A DNA stretch of 64,000 nt from Aplectana chamaeleonis (taxonomy: Eukaryota > Nematoda > Chromadorea > Rhabditida > Cosmocercidae), in contig JAPDOI010000289.1 of assembly GCA_029168955.1 (NCBI GenBank), positions 497,001-561,000 on the forward strand, written 5' to 3'. Positions 20,108 to 30,281 of this stretch are shown in pieces. Numbering within the stretch: position 1 is the first letter of the stretch; each line of letters starts with the position of its first letter. Made by a program: the position numbers and the translations under genes. Below the pieces are notes generated by a model. That model saw only the letters and a list, made by a program, of their open reading frames with translations. It searched no databases and had not been told where the DNA came from.

Positions 20108-21699
20108 ACAGTCTCTCTTGAAATGTCGTGGCTTTTTGCACTGTAGGCAAACCAGTTCGCGTGGTTTTTCTGCTGCTGGCTGCTTCTAACCGTCTTGCTT
20201 TGGCCACGTTTTGATCTCTTCACTCGACCTACGTTGCTGTGAAATGCTTGAGACCTTTGGTACAAATCGGGGGGTAAGGCCGAGAAGGTTGATATTGAAC
20301 CATATCCTCTACAAAACTTGATAGATTTTGCCATTCGACGACTACGCCCTATTCTCAGAGTGTATGTCTTGAGTTTCTCATAAATCTCTTGCCTGGGGGA
20401 TTCGTCATGCACACCGAAAAGCTGAACGTACTCAGGTCACTCGGTAAGTCGTGTGATCAATTCCCCAGCTCGCAACATTGATAGATCGCTCTCTTCGGTG
20501 TCTGAATATGCCGCGCGAGTGAGATTTTTGAGTTGTAAACAATACGTTACTACTGAATCTTTTATTTTTGAGAACACAGTTTGATATAAGTTTATATGCG
20601 TTTGGACTCCTTGTTTGCACTTATTTTATTTTGCAACGCTTCTACAAACGCGTCGAAACTACCACTTTTCAGGACTAGGGGTAGAGGTTTCATTATACCG
20701 TGCGCATTCCTTTCTAACATACTACATAAAAGGTGAATTTTCATTCCATCAGACAAGGATATGCACCCATATTTTATTTTAAAATCAGAAACTGTTCTAA
20801 ACCTTCACTATCGGTTCCAGCAGAAGGGTCTGACATCCGGCAATGCCATCGATGCGAACAGAACACCAAGGGCGTTGTTGTTTTGACTTATATTAGGTGG
20901 TCTAGATAACTCACCTTGAAATTTCCTCGACGCAGACCACCAATTGCAATCCAGCAGCTTCAGCGGCTCTGCTTCTGGCCCTTGTCTCTGAAACCATACA
21001 CTGTTCGACTTGGTATCAAACGGTCTTTTTGTATGGTTTCTATGAGGAGGAAGTTGTAACATACCGTCGGCCGCTTCCATTGCATTGAATTCTAGCGGCG
21101 GTAGCTCTTTTGGCACTTCGTTTTCGCGTACCTGGCGCATCGCCTCAGCAAAGCCATTTCCCTCGGGTGCGGTCGCAGTCTTTGCCTGAAAAACTGGCTG
21201 AATCGGACTCTTATTTGGAATCAAATGGCCAAATTGCCTTTTTGATTTAACGTCTACAGTTACTGCAACGTTTTGAATTAATCTTTTATTCTGAGAATTT
21301 AGTTTCCTTACTGTCTTTACTGGATCCGTAGATGCAAATCCCAGTATTGAAGCTAAAACGCGCATTGCTTTGTCATCATGCCGCGCTTGCTCAATGAAGG
21401 CTAGAATGTCTCCAGAAAATTTACTAATTTTCTGATTGCCACAGCTCTCAATTTTCTCTACAGTTTGCCTAAGCTTTTTAAGCTCTTCTAAACTTGAAAC
21501 GCACTGCAAATTAGATTCTGTGTATACAGATGCGGCGATTTTCTCGCGCTCTTTGTCTGTTTGCCAAGTCGAACTTCATTGCTTGTAAGACTCAGTTGCT
21601 GTAGCAGGAAAGTTTTGGAGTGCTCCTACATTTTGCTCTAATCAAAATAGAGTCTCTTACCTGGGAAAATTGTTCAGCCGGCAGTTCGTTTGCAGACAT
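20108..21699 (-). pseudogene. gag relic with CCHC zinc knuckle
   Basis: A start MSANELPAEQF is at 21,699. After a frame break and a TGA, a 233-codon open piece runs 21,509-20,808 (Lys/Gln-rich with KELPPLEFNAM). Further gag sequence follows at about 20,540-20,410 (DLSMLRAGELITRLTE, then TGA instead of an expected Trp, then PEYVQLFGVHDESPRQE). A canonical CX2CX4HX4C knuckle (CLQCKKPRHFKRDC) lies at 20,149-20,108. In a live element this would be the particle-forming, RNA-binding protein. Confidence 0.65.
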
Positions 21700-22204
21700 A
21701 TTCACTGAAAGCGAAGTGATCGGACTTATTTCACAGAAGTTTCCAATTTTTTGACAACAAAAAGAGATGGACAGATCGCTCTCTCACGGAACTCGCAGCT
21801 GATCTGGCCGTTCCAGAAAAAAACGCGCAGAGGTCTACTCTTCTAGTCGCGTCTCTCTGGCCTACCTAGGCTGGTAACTCAGCCACCTCTTTTCAGAGGT
21901 GGTAGGTTTCAAACCAGGTACCGTCGCTATGGGCGACTCTCGTACCCTTTGCACTTGGTGATCGCTCAGAGCTGACCTCTGGGACGATCGCGTGCAGTGG
22001 TATGGTCGAAATCGAGAGCAGAGAGACTAGTTTAGAATAGCAGGTGGCCTTTGAGCTCGGCCCATAGCTTCGTTGAATGGAGCCATGTATTACACCAACC
22101 TTCACATCTGGGCAGGTGAAGGGGGGAACTTTCATCGTAGGGAAAACCGGTGACAACCGGTGAAACGCACCGAAAAAGAATGAAAGTGACTCAACACTAA
22201 TGCA
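21700..22204. other. No gene recognised
   Basis: No protein or repeat family is identifiable. This may hold the untranslated leader or LTR of the gag relic, but no primer-binding site could be confirmed. Confidence 0.3.
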
Positions 22205-22650
22205 AGTCTTTTTCAAGATTGGGTGGGTGTCACCGCCGGTTTTTCGTACCATAAGTTTTGGTGGAATTCGTTTTCGGAATCCCCATAAAATTCTGCATCG
22301 AATAGCGTTCTCAGTTTCAAAAAATATGTTCCCGTTCTCCCAGCCGATTTCAGTTTATAAAGAGCATTTTTTTCGCCCGAAACTATCTGTTTTTCGTCCA
22401 TAACTTTTTGGTGCTTGGAGACAGCCCTTTGGTCAAGATTATTTTCGGAATTTCGATGGAATTCTACGTCGACTGGTGTTCCCAGTTTGGAAAAATATTT
22501 TCTCGATCCTTCAGCATAATTCATTTTACGGAACATTCATTTTTCGCCTATAACTCTTTAACCGTTGAAGATAGCGTTTTGGTGAGGTTTTTTTCCAAAT
22601 CTTCGTAAAATTCTACGTCGAACGATATTACGAGTTCCTAACTATGCTTG
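22205..22650. repeat. Diverged ~150-175-bp tandem repeat
   Basis: Three units align from a TTTTCGGAAT...AAAATTCTRCRTCGA stretch at 22,268, 22,440 and about 22,588. Each is followed by TTCCCAGTTT-like, then a TTCAT/TTTTTCG...TATAACT stretch. The same unit occurs on the other strand at about 30,286-30,411 and 34,122-34,550, on both sides of a hAT-like insertion. Confidence 0.55.
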
Positions 22651-22729
22651 CTCCATAAGCCGGCCAGGTCGGTGGAGCCGAGCTCCATAGTTATCTCCAT
22701 AGGGTCTCTATTGTACTTCGGACCGAATT

Positions 22730-22990
22730 ATATTATTCGAAAAATATTCGAATGATTTTACGAATTTCGAATCATTCAAAATTCAAAATTCGAAAATTTT
22801 GGTTTTCGAATAGTATTCGAAATTCGAATATTTCGAAAACGGGCTTTCGATTAATATTCGAAAATCGATTATTTCAAAAACAGGCTTTCGAATAATATTC
22901 GAAATTCGAGTATTTCAAAAACAGACTTTCGAATAATATTCGAAATTCGAATATTTTGAAGAGCATATTCGAATTTTTGAAATTCGAATA
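22730..22990. repeat. TTCGAA array, left end of copy A
   Basis: ATTCGAAATTCGAATATTT-like units alternate in both orientations, so the array is strongly self-complementary. The same array opens copy B at 42,865-43,040. Confidence 0.8.
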
Positions 22991-23689
22991 ATCGGAATGC
23001 ACAATCATCATTCCATTAGAAGTTCCTTTTTCTGATCTACCTTTGGAAGCACCCTCTACCAAAGCACCATTTTGACCTATTCACCCCACTCCCGGTTTGG
23101 AGATACCACACGCTTGGATCGCGTGGAATATTGCGTCACCGTACAATAGGCTGGCTATAGGCTGGCTTGAAAAGCCAGCCCCTGTGAACTCGTTCTCATC
23201 TTTTTTTCGTTATAATTATGTAGCTGTCAGCCAGAAATAGACAGTACCAGGGTTTTAGCTTCCAAAAGCTTCCCGTTCAAAGAAACAGTTACTTGAAATA
23301 CGGACAGGAGCGAATTAGCTCACTAATCTACAATGACTGCTCTGGAAACATCAACTTGGAGTGGTTTACGCAGTTGGAGAGATTTGGTTTTGCTCAGGCC
23401 TTGTAATTTACGATTTGCGAATAACGAGGAATTTGAAAGCTTACGATCAGGGATGTGCGGCAATTGCCGTTTGCCGTTTGTCGTTTGCCGGCCATTTTTG
23501 GGACTTTTTTGCCGTTTGTCGTTTGCCGAAATTTTTGTTATTTTTCCGGCAAAACTCGGCAAAACATTGAAAGGGAACGCCGCCTATGCTCGCGGCTATG
23601 TAGGCACTAGGGGTAATCCGATTATCCGTTGTTCGCTTAACCGTTATCCCACGGTTTTGACTTATTTGGGGTGGTGATAAATGGGTTTG

Positions 23690-23955
23690 AAAACACGAGC
23701 TAACTCGTGGTAGGTTCGCGGTAAACTGAAGCTAAACGCAAGCTTTTCATTTGAAGCATTACACTGATAGGTATCATTCTTGTAGCGGTCAATTCCTCAA
23801 CGCTCAAAAATCAACGTAAACGAGAGAGGGCCTATCGAAAAAAAAAAGAAAACACGGCTTACGCGTCTTTTTAGAGCATGCCTTGCTATATAGGGCACCA
23901 GAACTTCCGTAAACCGTAGAGATATTGAAAGTGAAATCCATCGTGAACACTGCCT
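23690..23955. mobile_element. F1 MITE fragment (right end)
   Basis: It ends ATCGTGAACACTGCCT then TTAA. The body is the inverse of 32,425-32,690 (shared TTGCTATATAGGGCACCAGA-like and CGTTTACG stretches). The left part is missing, so this is a truncated copy inside the hAT-like element. Confidence 0.6.
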
Positions 23956-24045
23956 TTAACGCGAGATCACCACCCTGTTGTATTATGACTCATTTCGTAT
24001 GAGTTACTCGGTCGGTTCTATTTCTGACAGAGCGCAGCCACCGAG

Positions 24046-24187
24046 CGCGGAGCCGCAGCGGCCCCACCGCGGAGCCGCAGCGGCACCAACGCGGAGCCGC
24101 AACTGCACTACCGCGGAGCCGTAGCGGCACCACGGCGTAGCCGCAATGGCACTACCGCGGAGCCGCAGCGGCACTATCGAGGGGCCG
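24046..24187. repeat. 22-bp GC-rich minisatellite
   Basis: Six units of exactly 22 bases (CGCGGAGCCGCAGCGGCACCAC-type) at 24,046, 24,068, 24,090, 24,112, 24,134 and 24,156, followed by a partial seventh. It sits inside the hAT-like element. A related inverted stretch follows at about 24,200-24,240. Confidence 0.8.
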
Positions 24188-25157
24188 TCAAGTCATTGCC
24201 GGTGCGACTCCGCGATAGTGCCGTTTCGGTGCCTGTAGGAGCCGAAGCCGCTTCCTCGAAAATCGCAGCGGCTATTTCTTTGATTTCCATGACGTCCCAC
24301 ATGTCTTCTTTTTGTTCATATGATGTCTTGAAATGGAACTACTCACTTGAATATCAATTATTAGAAGGTTGACATTAATATTGGAAAAAAGAAAAAAAGT
24401 AGAGCGGCACATGTGAATAACTGGGTCAATCTGAGGGATGAAGTTTTTTTTGCCGTTTGCCGATTGCCGTTTGCCGTTTGCCGGCCGTTTTTGGGATTTT
24501 CTTGCCGATTGTCGTTTGCCGAAATCTCAAAATCGTTTGCCGCACATCCCTGCTTACGATTCACGATGTACGAAATTACAAAATTCAGTAACGTACAGCC
24601 CTACCCGGCGAGGCACGATCGATATTATAGGATCGCACTACGCCACCCCTCTCGGCGGCGGGAGTATTAACGTCGCCTAAGGTAAATGGTATACATTGTC
24701 GCTGCCATGAGCGACAGTCATGACATTTAGCACAAGTGCGGGACCAGCACTGGAGCAATGGACGTCGTTGGAACAGTTGTCGCGTGTCAGTCGCAGCGAA
24801 GTGTCGCGGAGGGCTGACACACTGCAAACGTGCCGATGCCTGTCCTTGCCATTGTCGCTGTCGCTGTGCAGCGCACTGCGACAGCGATAGATTTGAAGGG
24901 CGAGAGGCGGTCGCTGTCGTTGTGCAGAGCGACGCGACCTCGTGTCGCAAAACTATACCATTGGCCTAACGCCCTTTTCATACCTTTGCTGCCGCGTCAA
25001 CTGCCGCTCCTTAAGAAAAATGATAAAACGCGGCGGTGGCGGAGAAAACGTTCTCGATCGTTATTACCCCTATAGCGGCGTTTGCCGCGCTTTACTGTCT
25101 CGTTACCAGTTCCGACCGCGACTCGATTTCGCCGCATTCTCATATGGAAAGAAGCTA

Positions 25158-25639
25158 CAATACCGCCGCTATCCAAGGGAAATAATGGGCAAAGTGGGCA
25201 ACTAAAGCGTCTTTCGACCACAACACGCCTCAAAATGCTCCGTCTTCAGTTCCGAAAGGTCCAGAATGTTCATTGTGCCACAATCTATCTAAAAATATAA
25301 GACAAAATTGGAATTCACTTATGAAAACGCTTTTTTATGATGGAGCTAGTTATGAGTTTGATAATGTTATCACAAGATAACGAGCTCATTCGGTCAAAAG
25401 CATCCGTACGCGACCTTTAGCATTGTCGAAATGGAAATGCATTCCACCTTGAAAAATAATGTTGCTTTTGAAATGCGCAAAATATTTTTGCACGGTTGAC
25501 TAGATCACGGCATGCTGTACATTTCGGCGTTTTCGAAAATGAAAACGGAGCACTTTGAGGCGAGTTGTGGTCGAAAGACGCTTTAGTTGCCCACTTTGCC
25601 CATTTCGCCCATTTTTTCCCTTGGATAGCCGCGGTATTG
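25158..25639. mobile_element. TA-type MITE T1 in copy A
   Basis: The ends are CAATACCGCCGCTATCC and its inverse with TA on both sides (25,156-25,157 and 25,640-25,641). Copy B reads GAAGC-TA-GTTGCC at 45,070-45,081 with no insert, an exact uninterrupted site. The element is 482 bp, non-coding, with long inverted arms. Confidence 0.9.
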
Positions 25640-26258
25640 TAGTTGCCAACTTCCGGCTAATTTTCTAGTAATCCAAAACACTGGCTTCATTGTAGCTCAA
25701 AAGCAGCGTTCCCCGCGGCGGTAAAGGGCGTAAGGGTGTTAAGCTCGCGTGTTCAGCCTCCCCCCCTGAAGTCGTGCAAACTCGGCGGCAGCAAATTTGC
25801 CTATACCGCGCCGTGGCGTAGTAGTAGGTCTTGAGAGTGGCGCTAGGATCTCGGCGCTTGGGTGCGATAAGGCGCTTCCCCGGAAAGGGATAGTGGTGGT
25901 CAAGTCCCGCCTGAAGCCAAGCGTCTTGTGCTAGACACGCGTGACGCGATTGCGGAGACTATGAGTACTCCAGCGGCGACACTATGGCGGAGCGGATTAA
26001 AATGGGCCCTAAATTTGCCGAGCAAGCAAGTTTATGCGATCACTATCATAGTAGCAGAAGATAGCACTAAGATTAATTATTATGAAGAGGAATGAAATTG
26101 AAGACGGATTAATTATGAAAATAACGAAAAAGTTGTTACGTCCACCGCCGCCATGGCGGAGCGGGCGCGGCGACATGTCATTAATACATCAACGCTACAC
26201 CCGCGCGTCACGCGCGTGCCGTATGAATAGCGCCTAACATTGTGGTAGGCTCTCTTAA

Positions 26259-26743
26259 AGGCAGTGTTCACGATGATTTTCGTTCCCAAGTTTTCCACTC
26301 AAAACAATGCGTTGGCCACCAAGGGTTACTAAAATTTCGAAAAAACTGCGGGAAACGCTTTGAAAACGTATTATTTCAGTCAGATTATTTCCTAGTCTGG
26401 ACTAGTTGTCCGGTTGTGTGAACATGTTATCGGTGGTTGTCACCGGTGAAAAATGGGGTCAATCGGAAATGGAAGAACATTTTCTGCAAAACAGCATTAG
26501 TTAAGGTCTGAAGCAAAGAACTGAGCAACAGAGAGGGGAGAATTACAAAATACGGGTTTACAAAAGATCTTATTGTCACAACGAGCAGTTCCTGTGAGAG
26601 TAAAGAGGTGGGGTGAGAGTAGAGGATTTCGTGCCCTTCTGGTGCATTTTTCTCGATTTCTTCGGCATTTCAGTTCTACCCGGGGACCAAACAATCGATT
26701 TACCCATAAATCTCAAAATTGAAGATTATCGTGAACACTGCCT
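26259..26743. mobile_element. F1 MITE in copy A, with proven TTAA target
   Basis: TTAA (26,255-26,258) and TTAA (26,744-26,747) flank AGGCAGTGTTCACGAT and its inverse. Copy B reads GGCTCTC-TTAA-CCAGTTC at 45,595-45,612 with one TTAA, so insertion duplicated TTAA exactly. TTAA duplication is known for piggyBac and Kolobok superfamilies; the AGGCA ends do not settle which. It is 485 bp and non-coding. Confidence 0.9.
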
Positions 26744-26924
26744 TTAACCAGTTCAGAAACAATCGAACCCCAGTACAGATTCTGCAGCCATCCTGATTAT
26801 TGGCTTGAGATTAAGAGTAAGTGTAACCGATGAATATTTCTACAAAGTGATAGTCACAGTAAATGACAGCTCAGAATTAATTTTTAAAATCGAAGCTAAC
26901 GTATGTGAATTCGAGAAAATTTAT

Positions 26925-27235
26925 TCGAAAATAGAAAAAAGTATTCGAAAATTCGAAAAAATTATTCGAAAATTTGAAAATTTTGATTTTCGAATATACT
27001 CGAAAATTTGAAACTCGAAAAATCAGTTTTTCGAATATATTCGAGAACTCGAAATTCGAAAAATATCTTTTTCGAGTTTATTCGAAAATTTGAATTTCGA
27101 AAAAATTGATTTTCGAATATATTCGAAAATTTGAAATTCAAAAAAAATGAATTTCGAATTTATTCCAAAATTTGAAATTCGATAAATTTGATTTTCGAAT
27201 ATATTCGAGAATTTGAAATTCGAAAATTTCTACAG
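26925..27235. repeat. TTCGAA array, right end of copy A
   Basis: AAATTCGAAAA/TTTTCGAATATATTCG units are repeated about every 30-40 bases in alternating orientation. The homologous array in copy B is at about 45,775-46,060. Confidence 0.8.
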
Positions 27236-27498
27236 TTTTGCCCAAGTATAGTCTCTATGGTTTAAAGGCAGTGTTGACGATAAAAAATGTGTTTCAGTTT
27301 CCACTAGGAATGGGTAGTGGAGGGGCACACTGTAACGCTGACCTCGCAAGAACGCATGAAAACGAGCCAGAAAAAGCTCCAAAAGAGCCAGAAGTTGCGA
27401 GCAATAGAGAGTATAGAATTGCAGAAGACGGGTCCACAAAAGATTTCATTGTTACAACAAACACTTCCTGTGATACTTAGAGGCGGGGTGATACTTAA

Positions 27499-27972
27499 AG
27501 GCAGTGTTCACGATAAAAATCTATTTTCTGTTTTCCAGCCTATCTTGAAAATGGTCCCATGCTGATTCCAATGATGTTTTTGGAATCGTACAAGACCTTC
27601 TGGGAACGGAGTTATGGTCCCTCAAAAATTGAGCTAGGGAAGCATGGTGGACGAGTTGTCCGAGGCTTGTAACTTCCGTCTTTTGCAGCCGATGTATGCG
27701 AGCTGATCTGAGTAAAGAGAGAAGTTGAGAATGAAGGGAAGAACGGGGCTATTAATCGGAAACCATCGCTCATCTCACAATCTCGAGCATTCATTTTTTC
27801 ACGTCGGTGGGCGTGGAAAGTGCATCTGAGTGTGACTAGCTGACGGGTGTCCAACTTTGGGGCCGTAGGGGACCGTTCCAAGCTCAATTTTCTTAGTTTT
27901 CTCAACGCTAGGCCCCGCAGCTGCCGATCTCCACCAAAAAAACAGACATGGTTTTTATCGTGGACACTGCCT
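27499..27972. mobile_element. F1 MITE, first of two stacked at one TTAA
   Basis: TTAA at 27,495-27,498 and 27,973-27,976 flank AGGCAGTGTTCACGAT and ATCGTGGACACTGCCT. It is 474 bp. Its right TTAA is also the left TTAA of the next element. Confidence 0.85.
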
Positions 27973-27976
27973 TTAA

Positions 27977-28434
27977 AGGCATCGTACGCGCAGAAAATCG
28001 TATATTATTTTTTCATGTTTTTGTGTAGCTTGGCCTCTCTAGTGAACGAAAATGTCGAAGGGGCCCATGAAAAACCTTCATTTGTGAAGAAAAGTCAATC
28101 GGAACACATTGTAAATACGAATTTGAATTTCGCGCCAAAATCCTTTTCGAAGTTTTTCTGCTTTTGGAGTCCTCTCCACTGTCATTTTCGCAGTTTTTCT
28201 GCATGTGGAGTTCGTGCCGTAACTAATTTTCATGTTGTCTTACGGTCGCACCAACATTCTAGGAAAAAGTGCTAGATGACTGGTGAGAATTTTGGCGGAT
28301 CTTGATCTTTGACGCATTCAAACCTCATTGCCCAACGTTTTTGACGAGCCAAAGTTTACCAGTGTGGTCTACCGGGCTCAATCATGAAATTGAGCCTGAA
28401 AAATGAAAATTGATTTCCAGCGCGAACGATGCCT
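27977..28434. mobile_element. TTAA-type MITE, family F3
   Basis: TTAA (27,973-27,976), then AGGCATCGTACGCGC; the right end is GCGCGAACGATGCCT, then TTAA (28,435-28,438). It is 458 bp. Part of its body resembles about 4,500-4,620 (GTGAACRAAAATGTCGRA stretch). It shares the AGGCA start with F1 and F2, though inner sequences differ. Confidence 0.75.
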
Positions 28435-28515
28435 TTAAGGATTTCGTGTCCTTCTGATGTGTTTTTCTCAATTTCTACGTCATTTTGGTTCTCCCCGGGG
28501 ACCACTTAACCAATA

Positions 28516-30097
28516 CACTGCGTTTCATAACTATAGGTCCACCCAAGAATTTCGAGTTTCCGGGCTCGCCGTGCATTTTGGTGGTCTGTGGGCGTTCCCA
28601 TCGGAATCTTCACCCTTTAAAACCCCGATAAAAATCCTCCTGCCCATCCATGATTTTTTATTAGGTTTCCGTGAAAGATAGACACAATTGTGACCGTTTC
28701 AAAACTATAGGTCCATCGAAGGAAAATTACCGTTTCTTGGCTAGTACAAATGAAACTGGAAAACAGGGGTTATATACGGACTCCCTTAACGTCGTGCTAG
28801 GTATGCCCCGTGGAAATCGCCTGTCTTCGGATGAACAATCTCAAACGGAAGCGCTCAACGCGGCTGGATGGTCAAGAAGGAGGATTGCGGAGCATCTTGG
28901 ACGATCGCACAATTGTATCAACAACTACCTACGGGATCCTGAGCGATATCGGAAGAAGAACCCTGAAGGACGTCCGAGACTGCTTTCGGAGCATGATGAA
29001 AATAGAATCAGACGCCTTCTATCGAACTCAACGATGGGTCTCAACTGCTTGCGCGGCGAACCTTCGCTTTCGACGAGCAAAAGTACGGTTTGGAGGGCAG
29101 TTTAGTCGCAAGAAAAACCTCAGTAGAGAATTAATGAAGCGTGTGCCAAGAGTGACGGAACGGCACAAGGCGACCCGCGTTCAGTTTGCTACCAAAAACA
29201 TCACAACGGATTGGTCAAATGTAAGGCGGTTTTGCTCAAACGCTGCTCCGTGGCCCCAATCATTCCAAACGTTTCAGATGATCTGGAGCGACAAAAAAAG
29301 TTCAATCTGGACGGACCGGCGTGTGGAAGAGGTAACTGGCGTGATCTACGGAAGCCACCGCGTGTCTTCTCTCGACGCAACTTTGGTGGTGGATCGCTCA
29401 TGGTTTGGAGTGCATTCTGTGGATCTGGTCAACTCGAGCTTGCATTCGTTTCGTGCCGTGTGGACTCCGAGGACTACCAGAAGGTTCCAGAGGATCGTCT
29501 TCTGCCGTTTATCCTAGGGCATCGTAGCCAGGCCTTCACTTTTATGCACGGCAACGCTGCTATCCATGCTAGTCGGTCGACGTCAGCATGGCTTGCAAGG
29601 AGCAAAGTAGAGGCTCTCGGTTGGCTCGCGTGTTCACCTGATCTCAACCCTATGGAGAACCTCTGGGCCATCATTGTGCACAAGATTTGCAGTGACGCTA
29701 ATCAGTACGCAACAATCGACGAGCTGAAGGAGTCGATCGCCAACGCCTGGGTATCAGTGCAACCCACCGTGATCAAAAATCTGGTCCAGAGCATGCCGAA
29801 ACGACTAGTTGAAGTTCTTTTGAATCAAGGAGGACAGAAAAGTTACCAGATCGTTGATTTTTGTTGTTTGTCGCAATAAAACATTGATTTCTTCTAGTGG
29901 ACCTATAGTTTTGAAACGGGTGTTTTTCAATCTTCGAGCTCTTAAAAATCGTACCAAACCTGAATTCGCGTCTACGGTTCTTCATAGAGGTTTTCGAGGG
30001 CGCTGATTTCGTAGGTGACCACTGCAGAACATTTGAGTTAGAGCGAAACACAAAATTACGGAGTTCATGGGTGGACCTATAGATATGAAACGCAGTG
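28516..30097. mobile_element. Tc3-like Tc1/mariner transposon
   Basis: The ends are CACTGCGTTTCATAACTATAG and its inverse, with TA on both sides (28,514-28,515 and 30,098-30,099). A second copy of the GTTTCAxAACTATAGGTCCA word lies inside each end, at 28,696 and inverted at 29,918. Outer-to-inner spacing is 174 bp on both sides. Two transposase-binding sites per long end is known for Tc3 and IR/DR elements. It was inserted into an F1 MITE whose halves flank it. It is 1,582 bp. Confidence 0.85.
28803..29879 (+). pseudogene. Tc3-like transposase, inactivated
   Basis: The ATG at 28,803 opens MPRGNRLSSDE, followed by a helix-turn-helix (RRRIAEHLGRSHNCINNYL, about residues 25-43) and a GRPR motif at about 56. 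A TAG at 29,103 ends the frame. Sequence resumes in the +1 frame from 29,107 (RELMKRVPRVTERH) to the first catalytic Asp (WSD, codon 29,290-29,292), then returns to the first frame after a run of seven A at 29,293-29,299 (KFNLDGP, WRDLRK, SRRNFGGG). The second Asp is Gly (GGC at 29,550-29,552). The Glu at 29,655 keeps DD34E spacing. Two frameshifts and a lost catalytic residue rule out activity. Confidence 0.85.
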
Positions 30098-30142
30098 TAT
30101 AGCGAATAATCTCAAAATTGAAGATTATCGTGGACACTGCGT

Positions 30143-30281
30143 TTAACTCAATTTTTTGAGGGACCATAGCTCCGTTCCCAGAAGGTCTTGTACGATTTCA
30201 GAGACATCATTGGAATCAGCATGTGGCCGTTTTCAAGATAGGCGGGAAAGCAGAAAACGATTTTCATCGGGAACACTGTCT
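30143..30281. mobile_element. F1 MITE fragment (right end)
   Basis: It ends ATCGGGAACACTGTCT then TTAA. The body matches 32,210-32,342 (CTCCGTTCCCAGAA, TTGGAATCAGCATG). It abuts the previous F1 element at a TTAA. It may be the outer half of a still older element into which that one inserted, its left half being the odd 27,266-27,390 piece. Confidence 0.55.

Larger units (their letters stand above)
19390..21699 (-). mobile_element. LTR-retroelement relic (gag-protease only)
   Basis: On the minus strand a gag region, a CCHC knuckle, an aspartic protease and the linker beyond it follow in the order of a Ty3/Gypsy- or Pao-like polyprotein. No reverse transcriptase, RNase H or integrase follows and no LTR was found, so it is a 5' fragment. 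Many frame breaks show long decay. The linker has the VTVACRVYLKPGGTKL stretch at about 19,500 that in such elements lies between protease and RT. Confidence 0.65.
23448..24552. mobile_element. hAT-like element inside copy A
   Basis: The termini are perfect 16-bp inverted repeats, CAGGGATGTGCGGCAA. An 8-bp duplication CTTACGAT flanks it (23,440-23,447 and 24,553-24,560). Copy B has the flanking sequence joined at about 43,488, with a small local deletion. CAGGG ends with 8-bp duplication are the hallmark of hAT. Subterminal TGCCGTTTGCCG words repeat near both ends, plausibly transposase-binding sites. There is no transposase ORF; the interior has an F1 fragment and a minisatellite. Confidence 0.85.
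22712..27250. mobile_element. Large TTCGAA-ended element, copy A
   Basis: The ends are TGTACTTCGGACCGAATT and, inverted, TATACTTGGGCAAAACTG. An 8-bp duplication GTCTCTAT flanks it (22,704-22,711 and 27,251-27,258). Arrays of TTCGAA words lie inside both ends (about 22,730-22,990 and 26,925-27,235). The body aligns over its length with copy B (42,851-46,090). Three insertions present only in A account for much of the extra length: 23,448-24,552, 25,158-25,639 and 26,259-26,743. No transposase is seen. The 8-bp duplication is compatible with hAT-type transposition, although the termini are not typical. Confidence 0.8.
27266..30142. mobile_element. F1 MITE interrupted by three insertions
   Basis: The left end is TTAA then AGGCAGTGTTGACGAT; the right end is ATCGTGGACACTGCGT then TTAA. 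Removing 27,499-28,438 and 28,516-30,099 leaves a continuous F1 body. For example, GAGGCGGGGTG at 27,480 continues as ATTTCGTG at 28,440, as in 5,030-5,056. Bases 27,266-27,390 belong to a different F1 subfamily from the rest, so the element is itself a recombinant or deletion product. Confidence 0.65.
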
